A stretch of DNA of 7,456 bases from Campylobacterota bacterium (GTDB taxonomy: Bacteria; Campylobacterota; Campylobacteria; Campylobacterales; Sulfurovaceae). Below, piece after piece: positions 1 to 6,314 of the stretch. Position 1 is the first letter of the stretch. Each line of letters begins with the position of its first letter. The position numbers were made by a program, and so were the translations under genes. The DNA lies in contig DSAK01000142.1 of NCBI GenBank assembly GCA_011372825.1, positions 1 through 7,456 of the forward strand. The letters are read 5' to 3'. The notes beneath the pieces are model-generated. The model searched no databases. It saw only the letters and a program-made list of their open reading frames with translations, and was not told the origin of the DNA.

Positions 1-24
1 TACATATTCTCTTCTTTTAGAATA

Positions 25-34
25 CACCTCCTTT
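25..34 (-). promoter_or_regulatory. Strong Shine-Dalgarno sequence, probably for a further gene beyond the left edge
   Basis: The minus strand reads AAAGGAGGTG, an almost full match to the 16S anti-Shine-Dalgarno. No ATG lies at ideal distance. An ATG at 5-3 is 19 bases away with a second weak AGAG in front, and a GTG overlaps the site itself. An ATG at 47-45 opens a frame through to the window edge but lacks its own site. A next gene of the pilus or transfer cluster probably starts here, but its frame cannot be fixed. Confidence 0.45.
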
Positions 35-52
35 CTACTTGGATCATATTTG

Positions 53-1021
53 TCATAGTAATGAGATAATACCAGAAAACAAGCTTCCAAGTATTGCGAG
101 CATTGTAAATAGTGGCATTGCAATCAAAAAGATCGTGAAGTTTTTCACAACCTCTTGAATCGTCTCGTCAAGCAATTTTACATTCTCTCTCTTTTCTTCA
201 AAAATAAATTTCAATACCACATAGAGTTCACCTGTTACAGAGCCACTATTTCTAATCTCGGAAGCTTGCAAGGAGGTGAGTAGGCCTTCTTGAAAAAGCA
301 TTTTGGTTAAACCATCCATTCCATCATTTTTCCAAGATTTTCTTTTAAGCTTAAAGCTTTTGATGAGTATGGGTTTCATTTCAGAGGATGCGTAAGAAAG
401 ATTATGTAAAATCATAATAGTTGCCATAGCAAGTAGCCCATTAATTTCATGAAAAATCTTCTTGATCAGTGGAAGTTTTTGGGGTATAACTAAAAATAAG
501 AAAGCAAAAAATAGCCCATAAGAAAAATTAATTACCTTATAATGTTCCATCACAGACTTCATCGATTCAGGAAAAGGAATAGAGCCTGAATGAATAATAG
601 GTGCGAGTTCCCCAATGAGGTAATCAAACATAAACACAGCTATAAAGAAAATGACAAAGGGAAAATACATCTTTTTCTTTACTTTCATGAGGGCTGAATC
701 CCCCATCTGTTTAATAGGGGCGTACTCTTCTATGATTTTTGAAGATTTTACCCCCTTATCTTCTGCCTCTTTCATGAAGCTAACGATGTCATTAGGCAAA
801 ATTCCTTGGTATACCCTGTACTTGTTTTCACCCTTTTTTAACCTTGATGAAATACGTTTTAGCTGCTTGATTGTTTGCTTGTTATTTCTGAAATCTAGGT
901 CAATAAGATCTTTGACATATCTATCTAACCTATCACTCACAGATCCACCCAGTTTACTAGATGTTAGTTCTGCCCTATAGATAATGCGAACAAGATCTTT
1001 TCTTGGTGTAAATACTCCCAT
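53..1021 (-). CDS. GspF/PilR-like inner-membrane platform protein of a type IV pilus or type II-like system
   Basis: This 322-residue protein fits the GspF/PilC/PilR topology. A basic cytoplasmic domain (about 1-117) is followed by a first membrane segment (118-135) and a short periplasmic loop, then a second segment near 166-180, a second cytoplasmic domain (185-292) and a final membrane segment (296-318). The second cytoplasmic domain holds the family signature in reduced form: LFQEGLLTSLQASEIRNSG (242-260) followed by SVTGELYVVLKFI. In GspF proteins this is the stretch leading to the conserved G-E-x-S-G-x-L. Such proteins sit beneath the pilus and link the assembly ATPase to pilin extraction. 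R64 carries the equivalent pilR with its type IVb pilus, used for mating in liquid. The protein is somewhat shorter than the usual 350-400 residues. The start at 1021 has AGAGG nine bases upstream. No ATPase or prepilin gene is inside the window, so its system cannot be identified further. Confidence 0.7.
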   Translation of the reverse strand: MGVFTPRKDLVRIIYRAELTSSKLGGSVSDRLDRYVKDLIDLDFRNNKQTIKQLKRISSRLKKGENKYRVYQGILPNDIVSFMKEAEDKGVKSSKIIEEYAPIKQMGDSALMKVKKKMYFPFVIFFIAVFMFDYLIGELAPIIHSGSIPFPESMKSVMEHYKVINFSYGLFFAFLFLVIPQKLPLIKKIFHEINGLLAMATIMILHNLSYASSEMKPILIKSFKLKRKSWKNDGMDGLTKMLFQEGLLTSLQASEIRNSGSVTGELYVVLKFIFEEKRENVKLLDETIQEVVKNFTIFLIAMPLFTMLAILGSLFSGIISLL

Positions 1022-1053
1022 ATATGTTAGCCTCTTTGAAAACCCAAAACAGC

Positions 1054-1758
1054 CTAGAACGCGTTTTTATTGGATTCATCCTCTTTTTCTGGAATATCTA
1101 AACCGTCGTCCCATTCTTCTAAATCATCCAGATCATCTAAATCATCCAATTCACTTAAATCATCGATCCACTCGTTAGGCAACTCATCCAAATCATTCTT
1201 TTTATTTTTCATTTCAATCTCTTCAGTTGTACTGTTATCATTCCGCAACACTTCTTCATCAGAGCCATCAATATCTCCATCCCCTTCACCTTCTAAGGTT
1301 GATGAAGCAATATTTACTTCTTGGAGTGTTTGGCTGCTTGTTGTATGAGTATTAGCATATTCCTTCAAAGAATCAATATCGTATCCAAAAGGTTCTTCTT
1401 TGTCGAACGGCCTTGCAGAAGAAGCACCTATGAGTCTCTCATTTCTCTTCTTTATAGTGTCGCTTTCGCTATTATTATCAATATTTACCTCAATATTTAC
1501 TGCGATGCTGTCTTTAAGTTTATAGTTATTCAACTCGCCGCTTATTATCATTTCGTCAAGTGATAGGCTGAATGCTGAAAACAATTGCGACATAACTTTG
1601 TCAGTAAGATCATTATTCATCAGGGGAAAGGGATCTTTTCCTTTATAAGACGCAAACCTTATCGCATCAACAAGTCTTATTTCTACTCTCTCTTGCATGT
1701 AATTCCTTTTTATTTTTGTATCTTTGTATTCTACACTTTTTTTTTCTGGTTTTTTCAT
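1054..1758 (-). CDS. Acidic hypothetical protein with Leu-Asp-Asp repeats
   Basis: I do not recognise this 234-residue protein. Residues 1-20 are very basic (Lys-rich) and 24-70 look like a small mixed or helical domain (RVEIRLVDAIRFASYKGKDP, then LTDKVMSQLF). Residues about 85-188 are polar and low in hydrophobics, probably disordered. The C-terminal 45 residues are strongly acidic and include three LDD repeats (204-212), then LEEWDD. There is no signal peptide or membrane helix. The ATG at 1758 overlaps the stop of the ExoX-like gene as ATGA and has no ribosome site of its own, which would require coupled translation. An ATG at 1698 (residue 21) is preceded by AAGGA five bases away and may be the real or an additional start, giving 214 residues. 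Tight coupling suggests it works with the ExoX-like protein. The acidic tail recalls that of the small protein at 7162-7440, though the two sequences are not alike. Confidence 0.75.
   Translation of the reverse strand: MKKPEKKSVEYKDTKIKRNYMQERVEIRLVDAIRFASYKGKDPFPLMNNDLTDKVMSQLFSAFSLSLDEMIISGELNNYKLKDSIAVNIEVNIDNNSESDTIKKRNERLIGASSARPFDKEEPFGYDIDSLKEYANTHTTSSQTLQEVNIASSTLEGEGDGDIDGSDEEVLRNDNSTTEEIEMKNKKNDLDELPNEWIDDLSELDDLDDLDDLEEWDDGLDIPEKEDESNKNAF
1123..1149 (-). repeat. Short in-frame tandem repeat (9 bases, three units) coding Leu-Asp-Asp
   Basis: Three adjacent 9-base units (plus strand atcatccag, atcatctaa, atcatccaa) encode three LDD triplets. A diverged unit on the low-coordinate side encodes LEE, and a related copy at 1159-1167 encodes IDD. 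The units are in frame, so slippage would lengthen or shorten the acidic tail without breaking the gene. Confidence 0.7.
1699..1709 (-). promoter_or_regulatory. Candidate internal ribosome site for the acidic protein
   Basis: On the minus strand AAAAAGGAATTAC precedes the ATG at 1698, with the AAGGA core five bases from the start codon. The upstream ATG at 1758 lacks any Shine-Dalgarno sequence and relies on the ATGA overlap. This site therefore decides between a 234- and a 214-residue product. Confidence 0.4.
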
Positions 1759-2561
1759 TTTTCGACCAATATCTTAAAAGTATGTTTTAAGTTCCAGTCA
1801 ATATGTTCTATATTCTCAAGCATCCAAATTAGATATCCTTTATCAATTCGTGCAATTTCATTGGGTGTTTTTCCTTTATATTTACCAAACCTCAACGGCT
1901 CGGTAATAAATAAGGGTGTTTGAGAGAGTGCTATAAGTGTGCGCATGTTTCCAGCTTTTTTAATAAGCAACTCAAAAAGTAATTTCAATGCTACCACATC
2001 GTAAAGTGCGCTATAAGCGCCAAGACGCTTGAGACTTACACTGTAGTTCCTATTGAATGTTCTCTCCATTTGTCCTAATTTTTTATACAATCCATACTCG
2101 AAAAAAAGCGAATAGAGTGTATTACTCTCTGCATCTTTAAGGAGATGCTTTGCTACATGTAGGGTATCAATAACACTCATTTTGTTATAAAAGTTTGCCT
2201 TTTCTAGCACCCCTAGATAGTAGCGTGCATTGTGCATAATCAGAATATTATCTTTGGTATTTAGCGCCTTGAGTTTCTCTAGCGATATGGTATGTTCATC
2301 AATTGACTGCTTCCCCTCAAGCATCTCAGGCGTAATTCTATTTTTGCCCATTGCTTCAAAAGAGAGTCCATTTTTGGGTCTATAGTACTCATCATATACC
2401 CCATCTTGCTTTCCTTTAAGCATAAAAGAAAGCTGTATGATTTCAGAATCCTTTTCAATTCCTGTTGTCTTGACGTTTAAAAAAACTTTAGTGTATGCTT
2501 TAGATTTATCCCCTGCCCTTACAGAAGCGACATTCTTTGCAGAAGAGAGTAATGTGCTCAT
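1755..2561 (-). CDS. Exonuclease X (DnaQ-fold) homologue with a destroyed active site
   Basis: This 268-residue protein aligns from end to end with E. coli ExoX, a 3'-5' DEDDh exonuclease of 220 residues, but with about 22 extra N-terminal residues. Landmarks in order are FLNVKTTGI (27-35) for the ExoI motif FxDxETxGL; RITPEM (75-80) for RITEAM; IMHNARYY (108-115) for VAHNASFD; an IDT strand (131-133); YSALYD (183-188) for HRALYD; and FGKYKGKTPNEIA (225-237) plus GYLIWML (242-248), the ExoX-type C-terminal domain. The catalytic residues are mostly gone: Asp to Asn29, Glu to Lys31, Asp to Tyr115 and His to Tyr183. Only Asp188 remains. I checked the four codons directly (AAC, AAG, TAT, TAT). 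The reading frame is intact and well formed, so it is more likely a selected non-catalytic DNA-binding or scaffold protein than a decaying gene. A strong AGGGGG ribosome site precedes the start. Its stop overlaps the next start as ATGA. Its role in transfer is unknown. Confidence 0.85.
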   Translation of the reverse strand: MSTLLSSAKNVASVRAGDKSKAYTKVFLNVKTTGIEKDSEIIQLSFMLKGKQDGVYDEYYRPKNGLSFEAMGKNRITPEMLEGKQSIDEHTISLEKLKALNTKDNILIMHNARYYLGVLEKANFYNKMSVIDTLHVAKHLLKDAESNTLYSLFFEYGLYKKLGQMERTFNRNYSVSLKRLGAYSALYDVVALKLLFELLIKKAGNMRTLIALSQTPLFITEPLRFGKYKGKTPNEIARIDKGYLIWMLENIEHIDWNLKHTFKILVEK

Positions 2562-2686
2562 AAAGTTGCCCCCTATTTACTATCGAACTTTTCCTGTTGT
2601 TATCCCGTTGGGTAAAATGATTATAGCCAAACTGATTATCAATTTTAGCGAAAGCCTCTAGCTTTAATTATAGAGAGCATGTCAAG
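2562..2686 (-). promoter_or_regulatory. Intergenic leader with possible promoter for the ExoX-like gene set
   Basis: This 125-base gap, much the largest in the window, lies between the DotL stop and the next start. Read on the minus strand it contains a perfect TATAAT at 2625-2620. No good -35 box lies 16-18 bases upstream, and an isolated TTGACA at 2685-2680 is not correctly spaced to any -10. The 7-base direct repeat ATAATCA occurs at 2639-2633 and 2624-2618, the second copy overlapping the TATAAT, as an operator might. If the box is used, the transcript would have a leader of roughly 50 bases ending with AGGGGG seven bases before the ATG at 2561. I saw no convincing terminator here, so read-through from the upstream operon is also likely. 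Confidence 0.4.
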
Positions 2687-4978
2687 CTATTCGCGATGAA
2701 GCGATTCAAAACTCTCATACCTTCTGATTTGTGCCGCTTGTTTAGAGTTGTCTCCAAGATAATAACTCTGGAAGAATATAGGCTCATCTCTTCCTCCGTC
2801 AATATACATTCCCATACCCTTAGAGAAACGTGTAGCTAGCCCGAGATCTATGGTTTTTCTTTTCTCTATTTTTACTCTACCACTATCTAGTAACTTTTCG
2901 CTTATTGCTGAACGAATATGCCCCTCTGATTCAATCATTTCCACTTCAGGGATAATACTTTCTAAATCTTTTGTATCCTCGTCTTTGTGTTGTAAGATGA
3001 TTTTAGAGAGGTTAGCACGAATACGTTTTAGCTCGTTTTGATTAGAAGGAGGATTCAGTGATACAGTATCTTGAACGGACAGCATCATGCCAATACGCAA
3101 AGAACGAACCTGAGAAAGTAAAATAGAGACAAGTCCGCTCTGTCCACCAGCTGGCATATATGAACCAAGCTCATCAAGCACCATCAAGAATATAGGATTA
3201 GGCTTAATTTTATTTTGATAGATACGAAATTGTATCGGTGTAGCGCTCTGCTTATCCCCCCCTAAGGCGATTGAAGCGATCATTTTGAACATCAAAATAA
3301 ACATCTTCCCTAGCATCTCTACTTGATCTGGGGAAAGCTCCATTACGGGGAGCATCACATAAAGCACCTTACAGTTTTTAAGCAAATCTTCCCCATCAAC
3401 GTCTGGGTTTGGTGTCCCGAATACTCTTAAGTATTGTTTATAGAGCCCAAACACCCTTGACCACTGTTGCACTGCATACGAGTGCTGCTGCAGTGCATCC
3501 ATATTCATCTGCTCTATTGTTTCTGCGGTTTCAGCTAATCCCATCGCCTCTTTAAATGTATTAAAATCTATTGCATTTAATTGAATACTTAATGGAGCAC
3601 CAATTTGCTTGTATTCCTTCTCTTGCATCACAACAAGAGACTCTGTGTTCATAAACTCTTCACTCTCATTGTTTTTGAGCCTATTATATGCTGAGCGCAT
3701 AAAGGTAATTTTAGCTGGATCGGAGTGGGTATAGAGAAAGTTCACCTTTTCGTATTTTTTCCCATAGAGAAAAAGCACTTTTGCGACCGCTCGTGCATAT
3801 TTGCCCCATAAAGGATAAACCCCAAAGATATAGGAATTTAGCGAAGTAAAGAGTTCATAGTGATCGGAGAAAAACCCATATTTAATACCAAGCACTCTTT
3901 CTACTTTTCTTGTTAGATGTGAGTTTTGGTTTAAATATTCGACAAGAATTTCGCAATTTTTAATCTCTTCGTTTTGTGTAGTTTTAACAAGTCTTGCCTT
4001 GCTCATCATTTTTTTAAAGCTATGATCTTTCTCTATCGCATCAGTAATCAGAAATTCCAACTCCGAAATAATCGCATACGCCATAAAATAGATGGAATTG
4101 ATCTCTGTTACCTCAATTGAGCCCGAGAGATCATTAATCGAGAAGTTCTCTTTGTAATAGATCTGTCTGTTTTTAAAGTACATGACTATATTCCCAAGCA
4201 TGACTTTACCACGATTAGCAAAATAGTCTGCATTGCCGCCCCCTTCGCCTCCAAGGAAATCCCCTAGAAATTCTGAGGTCTTTGTTGCACTCTGAAAACT
4301 TAAGAGGGGAGAATAGGTGTTGCTTTCAGTCATTAGTTCAGGTTTATTAAGCACTATGGCATTAAATTGTGTCTCATAATAATTCTCTTTACATAGATTA
4401 TAGATTTTAAACTGCATGGCCTGGTCACTTTTCCCATCAACCAAGCCAAGCCCTGCGTATGCCTTTACCACATCTGTAAAAAGACTCATGATAGTTTCAG
4501 TTTTACCACTCCCAGTAGTACCCAAAAAAACATTGTGCCGACACATCCTATCAAAGTTCCAACCAAACTGCCTGTATGCAAGCGTTCTCATCTGCTTGCC
4601 TTTTTTGGCAAGCTCTTTCATGTCCTCTTTTTTATTTGAGGTTACAAGCCTTAGGTGGTCTTCAAGCTCTTCTGGATAGACTCGATAACCAACAGAAACG
4701 GCAATTGTTTCATCAGTGACTGGCCTGAGCATCTGCTCATATTTGGCTTTTGCTTCTTTGGAGAAAAAAAATACCTCATAGATATGTGTAAAATATCGAA
4801 ATGCTGTAAAACTAAAAAGCATCAGAAAAGCAATTGGCGAAATAAAGTAAGCAATGGCAGTAAGAAATAAAAGTCTATTGATCTTTTCTCTAGCTAATGA
4901 AAATGCAAACCTTGAACCCAATGTTCCTAGTGCTGGGTGGATTACCCCGCTAAGTGTACGAATCACATACCGCCTCAC
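2687..4978 (-). CDS. dotL: DotL/TrbC-family type IV coupling ATPase (VirD4-like)
   Basis: This is a 763-residue inner-membrane ATPase that receives substrates and feeds them to the secretion channel. A hydrophobic stretch at residues 36-63 probably forms the membrane anchor. The Walker A motif GTTGSGKTET is at 153-162 and is followed by LVDGKSD (179-185), a pairing typical of DotL and TrbC. A Gly-rich loop and ADYFANRGK (250-258) fit the family's conserved region before the all-alpha domain. Walker B is FLMVLDELG (597-605, with Asp602 and Glu603), and SVQD (634-637) is the sensor-like Gln motif. The length equals that of its R64 counterpart within my recollection. About 450 residues separate the two Walker motifs, against about 230 in TrwB, so the central helical domain is enlarged. 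There is little sequence beyond the ATPase core, so the extended adaptor-binding tail of Legionella DotL seems to be missing. Translation starts at GTG with a strong GAGAGGTGG ribosome site inside the end of the DotM-like gene. Confidence 0.9.
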   Translation of the reverse strand: MRRYVIRTLSGVIHPALGTLGSRFAFSLAREKINRLLFLTAIAYFISPIAFLMLFSFTAFRYFTHIYEVFFFSKEAKAKYEQMLRPVTDETIAVSVGYRVYPEELEDHLRLVTSNKKEDMKELAKKGKQMRTLAYRQFGWNFDRMCRHNVFLGTTGSGKTETIMSLFTDVVKAYAGLGLVDGKSDQAMQFKIYNLCKENYYETQFNAIVLNKPELMTESNTYSPLLSFQSATKTSEFLGDFLGGEGGGNADYFANRGKVMLGNIVMYFKNRQIYYKENFSINDLSGSIEVTEINSIYFMAYAIISELEFLITDAIEKDHSFKKMMSKARLVKTTQNEEIKNCEILVEYLNQNSHLTRKVERVLGIKYGFFSDHYELFTSLNSYIFGVYPLWGKYARAVAKVLFLYGKKYEKVNFLYTHSDPAKITFMRSAYNRLKNNESEEFMNTESLVVMQEKEYKQIGAPLSIQLNAIDFNTFKEAMGLAETAETIEQMNMDALQQHSYAVQQWSRVFGLYKQYLRVFGTPNPDVDGEDLLKNCKVLYVMLPVMELSPDQVEMLGKMFILMFKMIASIALGGDKQSATPIQFRIYQNKIKPNPIFLMVLDELGSYMPAGGQSGLVSILLSQVRSLRIGMMLSVQDTVSLNPPSNQNELKRIRANLSKIILQHKDEDTKDLESIIPEVEMIESEGHIRSAISEKLLDSGRVKIEKRKTIDLGLATRFSKGMGMYIDGGRDEPIFFQSYYLGDNSKQAAQIRRYESFESLHRE

Positions 4979-6312
4979 TACACCACCTCTCTATTTGCTT
5001 CTGTTGCTTTTTCTTCAGTTTGTAAATTTTCTGCGTTGCTTTGTGCGTAGTTTCTTACTTGGATCTCTGTTAGGGTTTTTACCGTATTAAAGCACCAGTC
5101 TATCCCCTCTATGACCTCCTGTATATTTGGAGATTTTAAAAAACTCCAATAAATATACAAAAATTTAGCAGCAAAGACATCGCTAGAGAAGTCTTCGTTT
5201 GATCCGTCGTTTGTTGAGGTAATGGTTGGAATTAATTCTCTATCTACGGCCGAAAAAATTGCTCTAAGATCATAGCTTTCAATACGCCCTACAAACCATC
5301 CTGATGGCATTGCTCCATAATTAAGCAATAATCTTCTAAAAAACACAATCTTAAAGAAATCATATATTTTTTCAAGCTCTTTCTTTGTTATAGTGTTACC
5401 GTATTTTGTAGAAATTCTACTTTTTCGATAGAGACTTTTTTTTAGAAAAGATGCAAAAAGCATGCTTATGTTTCGTGTCGTCTCAGACATCATTCTTATA
5501 CTAAAATAGACTTTTCCTTTGTGAAATACATCAATACTCTCGTCCACATAAAAAGAGGTGATTTCTTTGGTTTTTTTGTCTAGTGTAATCTTAAGTGGGG
5601 AAGGAAAATCAGCTTTAATAACTTGGTTGAAGTCATCCTTATAGCTATCGATAATTCCATCAATGGCAGAAAAGAGATCATAATAGAGCTCCTCTTGCTG
5701 CTTGGTGGGAACGCCGAGATTTGTATAGTTGCTGTTAAAATTAGCTAAAGCCTTTTGGGCTCTTTTGCGTTTCTCTTCATCTCTGGATTTGGTGTTTTTA
5801 ACGATTTTTTCTCGTTTGTGGTCTCTAAAATAAGATACAATTCTAGCAGTCGCATCTTCATCCTTCTTCCTTGTATTTGGATTATAGTCAAAAAGGTTAG
5901 AAATATCATATTTACCATCTGATAAATATTGTAGCACTTTGCTTCTAGGTAGTTCATCGGATATGATCACCCCTTGATAAAAGAAATCCTCTAGGGTTTT
6001 TTCTCTTCCTCTAATCATCCATTTTGGAGCTAGCGACTGAACATAAGGGAGTTTCAATATATAAAATGGCAACCCCTTCCACCACCATCTAAAAAATAAA
6101 AAAGCAACACCAAAGAACAGATAGAAGTTAAGTTGGCTTCCATGGGGAATATTAAAGAAATACTGAATTAAGGAACTGTCGTCGCTTTCTTCAAAAAAAA
6201 GATGCACTAAAAAAAGGGATACTGCAAAAGATCCAAGAAAATAGACCCAAAAGGTTTCTCTTTTATATTCTACGCGCTTCTTAAACTCTTGTAAGTTTTC
6301 CTTGTAGCTCAT
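4978..6312 (-). CDS. dotM: DotM/TrbA-like inner-membrane partner of the coupling ATPase
   Basis: This 444-residue protein has two N-terminal membrane segments (about 22-40 and 63-78, the second ending in RWWW) followed by a large cytoplasmic domain, the layout of DotM/IcmP and plasmid R64 TrbA. In the Legionella Dot/Icm system DotM binds DotL and helps present substrates to it. Sequence similarity is weak. The stretch GAMPSGWF (333-340) followed by YDLRAIFSAVDREL (347-360) and a Pro-containing helix near 395-405 mirrors the DotM pattern of LPPSEF, then DRxLWYALN, then a helix before the C-terminus. Residues 165-190 are highly charged and probably helical. The best argument is position: it sits immediately before a clear DotL gene, as trbA and dotM sit close to trbC and dotL. 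The start at 6312 has an AAGGGGA ribosome site 5 bases upstream. The stop overlaps the next start by one base (TAGTG), implying coupled translation. An unrelated membrane protein remains possible. Confidence 0.6.
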   Translation of the reverse strand: MSYKENLQEFKKRVEYKRETFWVYFLGSFAVSLFLVHLFFEESDDSSLIQYFFNIPHGSQLNFYLFFGVAFLFFRWWWKGLPFYILKLPYVQSLAPKWMIRGREKTLEDFFYQGVIISDELPRSKVLQYLSDGKYDISNLFDYNPNTRKKDEDATARIVSYFRDHKREKIVKNTKSRDEEKRKRAQKALANFNSNYTNLGVPTKQQEELYYDLFSAIDGIIDSYKDDFNQVIKADFPSPLKITLDKKTKEITSFYVDESIDVFHKGKVYFSIRMMSETTRNISMLFASFLKKSLYRKSRISTKYGNTITKKELEKIYDFFKIVFFRRLLLNYGAMPSGWFVGRIESYDLRAIFSAVDRELIPTITSTNDGSNEDFSSDVFAAKFLYIYWSFLKSPNIQEVIEGIDWCFNTVKTLTEIQVRNYAQSNAENLQTEEKATEANREVV

Positions 6313-6314
6313 AG

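Noticed and set aside
651..980. Plus-strand open frame opposite the GspF-like gene
   Set aside because: No family features and no ribosome site. The opposing frame has clear membrane topology and GspF motifs.
1070..1348. Plus-strand open frame rich in Ser and Lys opposite the acidic protein
   Set aside because: It is the antisense of Asp/Glu/Leu codons (repeated atc/tca on the opposite strand), with no ribosome site. The minus-strand gene fits the operon and is coupled to its neighbour.
1755..2561. ExoX-like gene as a pseudogene
   Set aside because: The frame is uninterrupted, it has a strong ribosome site and coupled downstream gene, and non-catalytic landmarks such as RIT, HN and FGKYKG are well kept, so decay is less likely than re-use.
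2651..2679. Possible terminator after the DotL gene (AAAGC/GCTTT and CTCTA/TAGAG stems)
   Set aside because: The two five-pair stems exclude each other, are weak, and are not followed by a run of T on the minus strand.
2680..2685. Consensus TTGACA -35 box on the minus strand
   Set aside because: The nearest TATAAT is only 7 bases downstream, and no acceptable -10 exists at 16-18 bases, so it does not make a promoter.
5745..5957. Minus-strand frame inside the DotM-like gene
   Set aside because: Lies wholly within a longer, better-supported gene in another frame, with low-complexity composition.
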